A stretch of 64,000 nt of DNA from Natrinema pellirubrum DSM 15624 (GTDB taxonomy: Archaea; Halobacteriota; Halobacteria; Halobacteriales; Natrialbaceae), in contig NC_019962.1 in NCBI RefSeq assembly GCF_000230735.2, forward strand, positions 1,178,001 to 1,242,000, in the 5' to 3' direction. Position 1 is the first letter of the stretch, and each line of letters opens with the position of its first letter. Positions 50,582 to 57,696 of the stretch are shown here, one piece after another. Below the pieces are notes generated by a model that was not told where the DNA came from, searched no databases, and worked only from the letters and a program-made list of their open reading frames with translations. The position numbers and the translations under genes were made by a program.

Positions 50582-51787
50582 TTACGGCTCGTCGGTTTCG
50601 ACGAGGACGGTCCGGACGACCTCCGGGTCCTCGAGCAACTGATGCTCAGTATAGCTGCCCTCCGCGCTCCCACCGCTGCGACGGGTCTGCTCGAGGATGT
50701 CGAGGAAGGCGTGTTCCTTCAGGAGATCGCGGACGCGGCGTAGGGAGAGTGGATCGGACCCCTCCTGCCGGCAGATCTCCTCGTAGACGTCGTAGATCCG
50801 CGTCGTTCGGAACCCGTCCTCGTCGGGCGTATTGAGCGAAAGGACTGCGAGGGCCTGTAATACGTAGCGCGAGTGGGGCGTCGAGCCGCGGATGAGTTCC
50901 CGGAACCGGTCGGTTTCGGCCCGCTCGCGCGCCTGAACGACGTACTCCTCGCGAACCGTCTCGTGGCCCTCCGATTGGGCGATCTCCCCGGCGTAGCGCA
51001 GGATGTCGATCGCCTTCCGCGCGTCGCCGTGTTCCCGGGCCGCGAGTGCGGCAGCCCGCGGGATGACCGACGGCTCGAGGACGCCGTCCTTGAACGCGTC
51101 GCTGCGGGCCTCCATGATGTCCCGGAGCTGGGTCGCGTCGTAGGGCGGGAAAACGAACTCCCGTTCACAGAGGCTGGACTTGACCCGCTCGTCGAGCCGG
51201 TCTTTGTACTTGATCTTGTTGCTGATTCCGATGACCCCGATCTTGCACGACTCGAGCTTGCCGGCCTCGCCCGCGCGCGAGAGTTGCATGAGGATGTCGT
51301 CGTCGTCGAGTTTGTCCACTTCGTCGAGAATGACCAAGGCGACGTCGTACTGGGCGTCCAGCACCGTCCAGAGGCGCTTGTAGTAGGTCGACGTACTCAG
51401 TCCCTTGTCCGGAATCCTGACGTCGGTGACCGCCGGCTCGTTCAACGTGTGTGCGATCGTCTGGACCGCCTGCGTCTCCGTGTTGTCCTGTGCGCAGTCA
51501 ACGTAGGCGAAGGCCGACGTGATCCCCTCGTCTTCGGCGACCCGGACGAGCCGTTCGGAGATGTACTTCGCACAGAGGGACTTGCCCGTCCCGGTCTTCC
51601 CGTAAATGAGGAGGTTGCTCGGGCTCTGGCCGAAGATCGCCGGATTGACCGCGTTCGCGAGTTCGGCGATCTCGTCGTCCCGGCCGACGATCCGCCCCTC
51701 CTCGGGCAGGTGGTTGATCTCGAGTAGCTCCTTGTTCTCGAAGATCGGGTCGTCGCGGGTGAACAGGTCGTCGCCGGAACTCGACAT
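50582..51787 (-). CDS. orc1: Orc1/Cdc6 replication initiator
   Basis: This 401-residue AAA+ origin-binding protein has Walker A in LLIYGKTGTGKSLCAKYI, Walker B VALVILDEVDKL, sensor I IGVIGISNK and a C-terminal winged helix (about 300-400) that binds ORBs. The sequence MSSSGDDLFTRDDPIFENKE is the normal start. ORB repeats lie immediately upstream (51794) and downstream (50526), and the origin is on its 5' side. Such orc1-linked origins are the standard arrangement in haloarchaea. Confidence 0.95.
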   Translation of the reverse strand: MSSSGDDLFTRDDPIFENKELLEINHLPEEGRIVGRDDEIAELANAVNPAIFGQSPSNLLIYGKTGTGKSLCAKYISERLVRVAEDEGITSAFAYVDCAQDNTETQAVQTIAHTLNEPAVTDVRIPDKGLSTSTYYKRLWTVLDAQYDVALVILDEVDKLDDDDILMQLSRAGEAGKLESCKIGVIGISNKIKYKDRLDERVKSSLCEREFVFPPYDATQLRDIMEARSDAFKDGVLEPSVIPRAAALAAREHGDARKAIDILRYAGEIAQSEGHETVREEYVVQARERAETDRFRELIRGSTPHSRYVLQALAVLSLNTPDEDGFRTTRIYDVYEEICRQEGSDPLSLRRVRDLLKEHAFLDILEQTRRSGGSAEGSYTEHQLLEDPEVVRTVLVETDEP

Positions 51788-51793
51788 AGTCGG

Positions 51794-51813
51794 ACACCGT
51801 GTTTCCGGTGAAA
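51794..51813 (-). repeat. ORB element
   Basis: ACACCGTGTTTCCGGTGAAA, an exact reverse-complement copy of the consensus, 7 bp upstream of the orc1 ATG; it may also autoregulate orc1. Confidence 0.85.
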
Positions 51814-51979
51814 TAGCACTTCCGTTCCGCCCCGGCGGGTTGGGGATCGATCGCACAGAGTGTGTTCGGCACCGAGCGGGCGGTTACGGACCGAACTGAC
51901 GATCAGATCGGGACGTCCTCGCCAAGTGACTCGAGACCGGACCCTCGGTTGCGATCGGTGATCGGTCGTGGACACACAC

Positions 51980-51999
51980 ACACCGTGTTTCCAGTGAAA
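51980..51999 (-). repeat. ORB element
   Basis: ACACCGTGTTTCCAGTGAAA, one mismatch to the reverse consensus. It faces the forward copy at 52043, with 43 bp between them. Confidence 0.8.
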
Positions 52000-52042
52000 C
52001 GGGGCAACTGGGGGGTTGGTGTGGAGTCGAAGTCGGGGTACG

Positions 52043-52062
52043 TTTCACCGGAAACACGGTGT
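52043..52062 (+). repeat. ORB element
   Basis: TTTCACCGGAAACACGGTGT, exact consensus, forward; left boundary of the AT-rich zone. Confidence 0.85.
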
Positions 52063-52184
52063 GGGGGCGGCTCGAAATACGGTCGTTCCGGACGTACGCA
52101 CCCGCTCGAGCCGGGTGGAACGAGCGGTTCAACCCTCGGAAACGCCGCTGGCGCGATCCACCGATTCGACTGCATCCATTCTCG

Positions 52185-52400
52185 ATCTCTCTCGAGAATA
52201 CTTTCGATTCACTCAATGGGCTATACTCATATCTATTACTTATATGTGGCCATAATCACGACAGAATATCAATCACCACTCACGAGGGCAGTCAACTGTC
52301 AAGGGATATCAAGGGCTGTCAATTGGCCTCGAGATATTCTCCGCTTTCTACCCAGCCTCTACCCAGTCTCTATTCAGTCTCTACTCAGATTCTATCCAGA
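52185..52400. other. AT-rich candidate duplex-unwinding element
   Basis: This is the most AT-rich stretch in this part of the window (for example CTCATATCTATTACTTATAT around 52224-52243), followed by TCAA-based repeats (52291-52327, spacing about 10 bp) and the 11-bp tandem array. Its location between ORBs is what archaeal origins show for the unwinding element. Confidence 0.6.
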
Positions 52401-52401
52401 A
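52347..52401 (+). repeat. five tandem 11-bp repeats in the origin
   Basis: Units are TCTACCCAGCC, TCTACCCAGTC, TCTATTCAGTC, TCTACTCAGAT and TCTATCCAGAA; the shared core is TCTAnnCAG. The 11-bp period is close to one helical turn, so the cores would lie on one face of the DNA. Confidence 0.75.
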
Positions 52402-52500
52402 GTCTCCCTTAGGCACGGAGTCGGTCGATTACCCTCCATGGAGACTACGGTGGCTTTGCGGGTTCACCGGATCGGTATCAGTCGATGAGTCTCGGACTGC

Positions 52501-52520
52501 TTCACCGGAAACACGGTGTG
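52501..52520 (+). repeat. ORB element
   Basis: CTTCACCGGAAACACGGTGT (counted from 52500), forward, one mismatch; right boundary of the AT-rich zone. Confidence 0.8.
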
Positions 52521-52558
52521 TCTCACCACTCCGCTCTCGAGCGGCGGCCGCCACCCCG

Positions 52559-52578
52559 TTTCACCGGAAACACGGTGT
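52559..52578 (+). repeat. ORB element
   Basis: TTTCACCGGAAACACGGTGT, exact consensus, forward, about 58 bp after the previous one. Confidence 0.85.
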
Positions 52579-52763
52579 GACCGCGCGACCGGTCGAACTG
52601 CCGGGGCTCATCGAGCGGCCCTCATCGAGCGATGAGTGATCGAACTCGAGCGGGAACCAGCCGAACCCCTCGAGTCGGTAGTTCTCACGTCACCGAATCG
52701 GTGATAGAACAGTACCGTTAGAACAGCACCGCCGCAGAACGAGGATTCGGGAACGTTCCGCTG

Positions 52764-52783
52764 ATTCACCGGAAACCCGGTGT
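52764..52783 (+). repeat. ORB element
   Basis: ATTCACCGGAAACCCGGTGT, two mismatches, forward. Confidence 0.7.
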
Positions 52784-52921
52784 TCGAACCCGTGGTTACT
52801 GCCGATTCGGCCCCACGGCTGTCGTCGGTCCGACTCACTATGAATCAGAACGAGTCGCGGCCGTATCGGTGCCGAACCGAGTCGTCTCTTGCACTGATTC
52901 TCTCCTCCATCTCAGTCCTGT

Positions 52922-52981
52922 CCACCGGCAACTCGGACCTGCTCACCGGAAATTCGGTCCTATTCACCGGAAATCTGGTGT
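52922..52981 (+). repeat. three tandem degenerate ORB-like units (20-21 bp)
   Basis: CACCGGCAACTCGG, CACCGGAAATTCGG and CACCGGAAATCTGG occur at about 21-bp spacing. The third (ATTCACCGGAAATCTGGTGT, 52962-52981) is closest to the consensus. Confidence 0.6.
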
Positions 52982-53026
52982 GTTTCCACATGGTCATGTC
53001 GAGCCAGTACCAGCGTCCCTCTCGAA

Positions 53027-53046
53027 TTTTACCGGAAACCCGGTGT
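53027..53046 (+). repeat. ORB element
   Basis: TTTTACCGGAAACCCGGTGT, two mismatches, forward; the rightmost good copy. Confidence 0.7.
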
Positions 53047-53195
53047 GTGACACGTCCGCTCGAGCCAGTAGTCGGCCCCTCGAGTCCGGACCAGTGGCAC
53101 ACGACTGCAGCCCTCTCGCTCGTCGTCACGATCACGGATGTTCAGGTTCCGATCCGACGGCGACCAGTTCGGTCGACCGATTCCGTACGCCCCGT

Positions 53196-53372
53196 TCAAT
53201 AGTAGTAGAGTTCGAGTTCGTGACCGCAGTTCCGACACCGGGTTTCCTTCCCCAGGAGCCGATTCGAATCGCTCTCCGCGTGGATTCCCGGCCCCGGCGG
53301 CACGGACGCGACAACCGTCGCGTCGCACGCTGGGCAGCCGATATCCATATCCGAATTGGTTGACAGAGACAT
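53196..53372 (-). CDS. small zinc-ribbon protein (58 aa)
   Basis: The frame MSLSTNSDMDIGCPACDATV continues to RLLGKETRCRNCGHELELYY and stop. Two CxxC knuckles (CPAC and CRNC) 34 residues apart form a zinc ribbon; the spacer holds a Pro-Gly loop (SVPPGPG). Small haloarchaeal proteins of this type are of unknown function; some bind DNA or RNA. A degenerate ORB (53235) lies within its coding sequence. It is convergent with the origin region. Confidence 0.75.
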   Translation of the reverse strand: MSLSTNSDMDIGCPACDATVVASVPPGPGIHAESDSNRLLGKETRCRNCGHELELYYY

Positions 53373-53653
53373 GCCTTGGTCGTATTCGATACTCCCCGAT
53401 AGTTATCGGAGCCGTACCGAACTATTGCGGTTCGTTTCGGAACGATTTCGCCCGCTACGATCGGATTTACCTGGAAAACGATTCCCTTCGACACTCGGTA
53501 GTCGTCCGACCGGACGTGGACCGCGTCGTTTTGCCGTGGAAATAGCAGCGGCTCGGGCCGGACTCCTGAAAGAAGCTGTTTCCGACAGCACGGACGGAGA
53601 CGCCGGCGGCTGACCCGCAGTGTCGATTCAGCGGACGCGAACCCCGTCCGGAC
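53373..53653. other. 281-bp gap downstream of a lipoprotein gene
   Basis: No supported gene. Upstream of the zinc-ribbon ATG (53372) the sequence GGAGTATCGAATACG on the minus strand (about 53381-53395) may be part of its promoter. Confidence 0.3.
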
Positions 53654-54784
53654 TCAGACGGTATACGCTACGTCTTCGAACTCGAAAAACGCCGTTTCGT
53701 AGCCGTCGTGACGGGACACTTGCGGCGGGGAATCGACGGTGACTCTCAGTCGGTCCCCGGCCGCGAGGTCGTCGACCGCGAGCCCGTAGTGGTGCCCGAA
53801 CTCGCCGTCTAACGTCTCGGTCAATCGCTCTTCCAGGCGGACCGAGCCGTCTCGCTCGAGGGTCGCCGACAGTGACGTCAGCGGGAGGCTGATACCGTGA
53901 TACGGGGTCCTGAGAGCGACCGCCAGGTATTCGCTACTGTCGCTGCCGACAAACCGCTCGGCGCCGGTCCTGATCGCGGTGATCGCCGCGTCGCCGCTGC
54001 GTTCGGTCCCCAGCGACTCGCCGGGGAGGTCGTCGATCGGCGGCCCTTGCCCCATCGGTGGCATACCGCCGCTTCCGTCTCCGGCCCCGTCGCTGTCCCC
54101 GCCATCACCATGCGACATGAGGGGCAACGCTCCGCGGTTCCCTCGCCGCTCCTCGTCGATCGTCTGGAACGAGAGACCGTTGATCGCCGAGCGGCTGTAC
54201 TCGAAGTCGACCTCGAGCGTCGCGGCCGACTCGAGTCGCCCCTCGAACGCACCGGTTCGCTCGAGCGAGACGGGACCGGCACGGACTCGAGCCGTGTACT
54301 CGCCTTCGCCGGGGAGGCGGATGTTGTCGCCGTAGTGAAACCCCATCCGCTGGGAGATCATCGGCCACGGCGACGAGATGCCGGCGTCGACGGGCGACCC
54401 GTCCTCCAGCACCTCGATGACTGGATCCACCGGAAGGACGGTGTCCGTCTCCCGGTCCCAGACGGTCAACATGAGATGGAGGCTGTCGTCGGTGTCGACC
54501 TCGACGAGCCGTTTGCCCTCGGTGGTCGCCTCGACGGTCCAGAACCGATGCGGGAACGTATACGAGAGCGCGACCGCGTAGTCGCCGTCGGTCGCCGTGC
54601 CGTACATGGCCATCTCCTCGCGTGACGCCGGCAGGTAGACAGCGTCCGGGCGGTCCTCGACCAGCGGCGGGTTCGCCCACGCCGATTCCTCTTCGAAGCC
54701 CAGCCGCTCGAGACAGCCGGCGAGGCCGGCGGCTCCGACCGCTCCAACCCCGGCAACGCCGCGGAGATAACGCCGACGGTTCAT
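53654..54784 (-). CDS. Tat lipoprotein with P19/Tp34-like metal-binding domain (DUF7350-type, 376 aa)
   Basis: It opens MNRRRYLRGVAGVGAVGAAG and LAGC (twin Arg plus lipobox). Residues ~35-200 resemble P19/Tp34 periplasmic metal proteins (HRFWTVEATTEGKRLVEVDT, MISQRMGFHYGDNIRLPGEG), with several Met and His as possible copper or iron ligands. A Gly/Asp/Met-rich linker (SHGDGGDSDGAGDGSGGMPP) follows, then a second beta domain. It is divergent from sco, tlpA-like and ccdA, so a role in copper or iron delivery outside the membrane is likely. Confidence 0.75.
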   Translation of the reverse strand: MNRRRYLRGVAGVGAVGAAGLAGCLERLGFEEESAWANPPLVEDRPDAVYLPASREEMAMYGTATDGDYAVALSYTFPHRFWTVEATTEGKRLVEVDTDDSLHLMLTVWDRETDTVLPVDPVIEVLEDGSPVDAGISSPWPMISQRMGFHYGDNIRLPGEGEYTARVRAGPVSLERTGAFEGRLESAATLEVDFEYSRSAINGLSFQTIDEERRGNRGALPLMSHGDGGDSDGAGDGSGGMPPMGQGPPIDDLPGESLGTERSGDAAITAIRTGAERFVGSDSSEYLAVALRTPYHGISLPLTSLSATLERDGSVRLEERLTETLDGEFGHHYGLAVDDLAAGDRLRVTVDSPPQVSRHDGYETAFFEFEDVAYTV

Positions 54785-54955
54785 TGACTCACGGTTGGAA
54801 ACCGGTGATGAAACGCCTGTTGGTTCGCGGGTCGAAGGGACCTCTCGTCCACCGGACGTATCAGTGGTCGGATCCGTGTCCCGTGGACGGAGGATCGCCT
54901 GCTCTTCGGGAACCGAACCAATGAACCTTTGATCGGCCCACCCTTCGAGTCGATT

Positions 54956-55675
54956 ATGGACCGGCGAACATACCTCGGTACGGCCGGGATAACGGGACTT
55001 ACCAGTATTGCCGGCTGTCTCGGTGAGGCGCTGGGGGGAAACGAGAGTGGGGATGCAGGCGATGCAGGCCATCCCGATGCCGTTCTCGGGCCGCCGGAAA
55101 CGGACCTCAGCGCGGCGACACACCCGAGCTACGGGGACGAATACCCGTCGGTCACGCTGCCTGACCCGCTTTCCGGCGAGACGATTTCCGTCGAGCAGTT
55201 CGAGGGGGACCGGACTGTCTTGATGACGTTCATTTATACGAACTGTCCGGACGGGATGTGTCCCGCACTGACGTTACGACTGCAGCGCGCACAGCAGGCT
55301 GCAGTCGAAAACGGCTACGAGGACGAGGCGGCGTTCCTCGCGATGACGTTCGATCCCGAACGGGATACCGCGGAGCAACTACGGACGTTCGCCGACCGAC
55401 GTAGCGTCGATTACGAGGCGGACAACTGGCATTTCTTGCGGCCCGAGCGCTACGAGAAAGCCCAATCGATCATCGGTGAGACCTACGGGCTCCCCGAGGA
55501 GTCACTGAAAAAGAACTACGATCACGAGTACGAGAACGTCGAGTACACCTTCCCGCATCTCCCCTATATATTCCTCGTCAACGAAGCGGGGATCGTCGAA
55601 CGTATGTATCGCAAGGGCAATTCGGTCGAGGTCTCTCGCCTGATCGACGATTTCGAAACGGTGGTGAACGGCTAG
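54956..55675 (+). CDS. sco: Sco1/SenC-family copper chaperone, lipoprotein, with C-x4-C motif
   Basis: The signal has a twin Arg (DRRTYLGTAG) and a lipobox (IAGC, lipid Cys at residue 21). The thioredoxin-fold core carries NCPDGMCPAL: Cys97 and Cys102 are four residues apart, where Sco normally has C-x3-C (CPDVC). The third ligand His201 is in FPHLPYIFLV. Sco proteins insert CuA copper or reduce thiols of cytochrome oxidase subunit II. It abuts the next gene (stop and start touch), so it is the first gene of an operon with the TlpA-like and CcdA genes. Confidence 0.87.
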   Translation: MDRRTYLGTAGITGLTSIAGCLGEALGGNESGDAGDAGHPDAVLGPPETDLSAATHPSYGDEYPSVTLPDPLSGETISVEQFEGDRTVLMTFIYTNCPDGMCPALTLRLQRAQQAAVENGYEDEAAFLAMTFDPERDTAEQLRTFADRRSVDYEADNWHFLRPERYEKAQSIIGETYGLPEESLKKNYDHEYENVEYTFPHLPYIFLVNEAGIVERMYRKGNSVEVSRLIDDFETVVNG

Positions 55676-56218
55676 ATGCGCAGGCGCGAGCTAATCGCCG
55701 GAATCGGTAGCCTCGGTATCGTCGGTGGCGCGAGTGCGGTCGCTATCGGCGGCGTCCCCTCGTTCGGGGGTACCGAAGACGCCGACCCCGTCGAGCCACA
55801 GACGGTGGAAACGATCGCTGCGCCGGGCAGCGAGGCCGGCGAGGTACGCGTGCCTGCATCCGATCAGCCGACGTTCATCGACTTCTTCGCGACGTGGTGT
55901 CCGCCCTGTTCCAAGCAGATGCCCGATCTCATCGAGGCCCACGAGCGAGTCGGCGACGACGTGTTGTTCATGTCGGTTACGAACGAGAACGTCGGTGGCT
56001 CGGTCACGAAAGAAGAGGTCGTCGACTGGTGGGAAGAACACGACGGCAACTGGACGCTCGGAATCGACCCGATCCGGGACCTGAGCGCCCAGTACTCGAT
56101 CGAGGGTCTGCCCTACGCCGTCGCGATCGACGCAGATGGACGCGTTCAGTGGACGGACAAGGGGCAGAAATCCGCCGACGAGTTCGTCGACGGTATCGAA
56201 CGAGCGATCGAAAACTAA
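55676..56218 (+). CDS. TlpA/ResA-like thioredoxin, exported
   Basis: The 180-residue protein has a hydrophobic N-terminal anchor (about 5-28, MRRRELIAGIGSLGIVGGAS) and a thioredoxin domain with WCPPC (Cys75, Cys78; FIDFFATWCPPCSKQM) and a cis-Pro (EGLPYAVAIDADG). It should reduce disulfides outside the membrane, for example of Sco or apo-cytochromes, with electrons from CcdA. Its start touches the sco stop and it is followed after 1 bp by ccdA. Confidence 0.9.
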   Translation: MRRRELIAGIGSLGIVGGASAVAIGGVPSFGGTEDADPVEPQTVETIAAPGSEAGEVRVPASDQPTFIDFFATWCPPCSKQMPDLIEAHERVGDDVLFMSVTNENVGGSVTKEEVVDWWEEHDGNWTLGIDPIRDLSAQYSIEGLPYAVAIDADGRVQWTDKGQKSADEFVDGIERAIEN

Positions 56219-56219
56219 C

Positions 56220-56915
56220 ATGGTCGATACCACACTCGCAACCTCGATCGTGTTCGGGCTGACTTCCGGGATCGCGACGTTCTTTTCGCCGTGTTCCTAC
56301 CCGCTCCTACCCGGCTACGTCGGCTTCTACGTCAGCCAGACCGACGGCGACCACGCGTCGCTCGGCGGCGCACTCAGCCGGGGGTTGATCGCCGGCCTCG
56401 GCGTGTTGGTCACTTTCGGCGTCTTGCTCGGCGCGACGTTCTGGGTTGGTCACTCGACGCTGTCTGCTGTCACCTGGTTCGAGGTGTTCGCCGGCGTCGT
56501 CCTGATCGCGTTCGGCCTCCTGATCGTCTTCGATCGCGCCCCGTCGCCGTCGATCGCGCTTCCCAAACGGCGCTCGAGCGTCCTCGGGTTCGGGATCTTC
56601 GGGGTCGGCTACGCGCTGGCTGCGGCCGGCTGTGTCGCACCGGTGTTTTTCGGTGTGGTCACCCGCGCGCTGTCGCTGCCGACGACCTCGGCGGCGATCC
56701 TGCTGGGGACCTACGTCGGGAGCTTCGTCGTGTTGATGGTGTCGCTGACCGTCGCGACCGGCATGGGGCTGGTCGCGGGCGCGGGCCGGCTCGCGGCCTA
56801 CACTGGCCTGCTCAAACGGATCGCGGGCGTCGTCATGATCGTCGCCGGAATCGGCCAGCTGTACCTCGCGATCGTCGTCCTCGACGCGATCGACCTCGCC
56901 GCGCTGGTGTCCTGA
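56220..56915 (+). CDS. ccdA: CcdA/DsbD-like thiol transporter
   Basis: This 231-residue membrane protein has six helices and the two conserved Cys-Pro sites: FFSPCSYPLLPGYVGFYVS near residue 25 and AAAGCVAPVFFGVV near 145. It moves reducing equivalents from cytoplasmic thioredoxin to exported thioredoxin-like proteins. The start at 56220 lies 1 bp after the TlpA-like stop. With sco and the lipoprotein gene it forms a thiol- and metal-handling set for terminal oxidase or cytochrome maturation. Confidence 0.92.
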   Translation: MVDTTLATSIVFGLTSGIATFFSPCSYPLLPGYVGFYVSQTDGDHASLGGALSRGLIAGLGVLVTFGVLLGATFWVGHSTLSAVTWFEVFAGVVLIAFGLLIVFDRAPSPSIALPKRRSSVLGFGIFGVGYALAAAGCVAPVFFGVVTRALSLPTTSAAILLGTYVGSFVVLMVSLTVATGMGLVAGAGRLAAYTGLLKRIAGVVMIVAGIGQLYLAIVVLDAIDLAALVS

Positions 56916-57045
56916 TCGTCGGCGCCTCGCCCCGGCTGCGTTCCGACCGGCCGTTTCGAACCGCTTTTTCGTACCTCGCTCGAGCCGCCCTCGGCAGGCA
57001 ACGGCAGGTCCGGAACCTATCCCGCCGTCACCCGAATCGGGGGAC

Positions 57046-57468
57046 ATGTATCAGGATCTGCTGGTCGCGACCGACGGGAGCGACGCCGCACAGCGGGCGA
57101 CCGACCACGGGATCGAACTCGCGGACCGACTCGACGCAACGCTGCACGTCCTCTCGGTCTCCGAGGACGGACCGCAGGCGACGGAGAAACAGGATCGGCT
57201 TCGCTCCGATCCGGAAGACGAGGCCGCAGGGGCCGCCGAACGCGCTCGAGCGGCGGCCGAACACGACGGTGTCGAGGCGACGACGGACATCCGCCACGGC
57301 GTACCCCAAGAGCAGATCGTCGACTACGCGGAGGTGAATCAGGTCGATATGGTCATGGTCGGGACGGCCGGTCGATCAGGGCTCGATCACTTGATTTCGG
57401 GTAGTGTCGCCGAGGAGATCGTCCGGAACGCGCCGGTGCCGGTGCTGACGGTCCGCGAGCAGCCCTAA
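57046..57468 (+). CDS. universal stress protein (UspA)
   Basis: This 140-residue protein has the ATP-binding type C-terminal motif MVGTAGRSGLDHLISGSVAE followed by RNAPVPVLTVRE, and the N-terminal YQDLLVATDGSDAAQRATDH. It probably binds ATP. It is 130 bp after ccdA on the same strand, with no evident link to it. The gap 57469-57696 shows no supported gene. Confidence 0.9.
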   Translation: MYQDLLVATDGSDAAQRATDHGIELADRLDATLHVLSVSEDGPQATEKQDRLRSDPEDEAAGAAERARAAAEHDGVEATTDIRHGVPQEQIVDYAEVNQVDMVMVGTAGRSGLDHLISGSVAEEIVRNAPVPVLTVREQP

Positions 57469-57696
57469 CCGCGCCAGCGCGGTGTCCCCGACTCGCCAGC
57501 TGACGCCGGCCGCCACGATGACCCCTGACCTCTCGACGGCGGTCGCCGAACCTAATCCGGTGCTACCCGCCGGTACGAGATCGATACTTAACCCGTCCGG
57601 TGCCGTCGCGACCGCTATCGTGACCGCTCGAGTCGGGCACGTTCGGTGGCAGTCGGCTCGCTACACGGCCGCGATCCAACTGGGGGTGAGCGCCGG

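Larger units (their letters stand above)
51788..53195. other. replication origin (oriC) with ORB array and AT-rich zone
   Basis: The 1.4-kb gene-poor region next to orc1 contains ORB-type repeats of consensus TTTCACCGGAAACACGGTGT. The copies listed separately run in reverse orientation at 51794 and 51980 and in forward orientation at 52043, 52501, 52559, 52764 and 53027; weaker ones are at 52922-52981 and 53235 (inside the next gene). A markedly AT-rich zone (about 52185-52400) lies between the copies at 52043 and 52501 and is the best candidate for DNA unwinding. No coding gene is convincing in the region. Confidence 0.85.

Noticed and set aside
52347-52401. Possible CRISPR array
   Set aside because: Units are 11 bp, directly joined and without spacers; no cas gene is in the window.
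52840-53202. 120-residue frame across the degenerate ORB repeats (STGNSDLLTGNSVLFTGN)
   Set aside because: The repeated peptide is the translation of the ORB-like DNA repeats. There is no promoter, and the frame crosses the zinc-ribbon gene on the other strand.
53371-53613. 80-residue frame starting MPWSYSILPD right of the zinc-ribbon gene
   Set aside because: Basic composition, no motif and no TATA box; likely chance.
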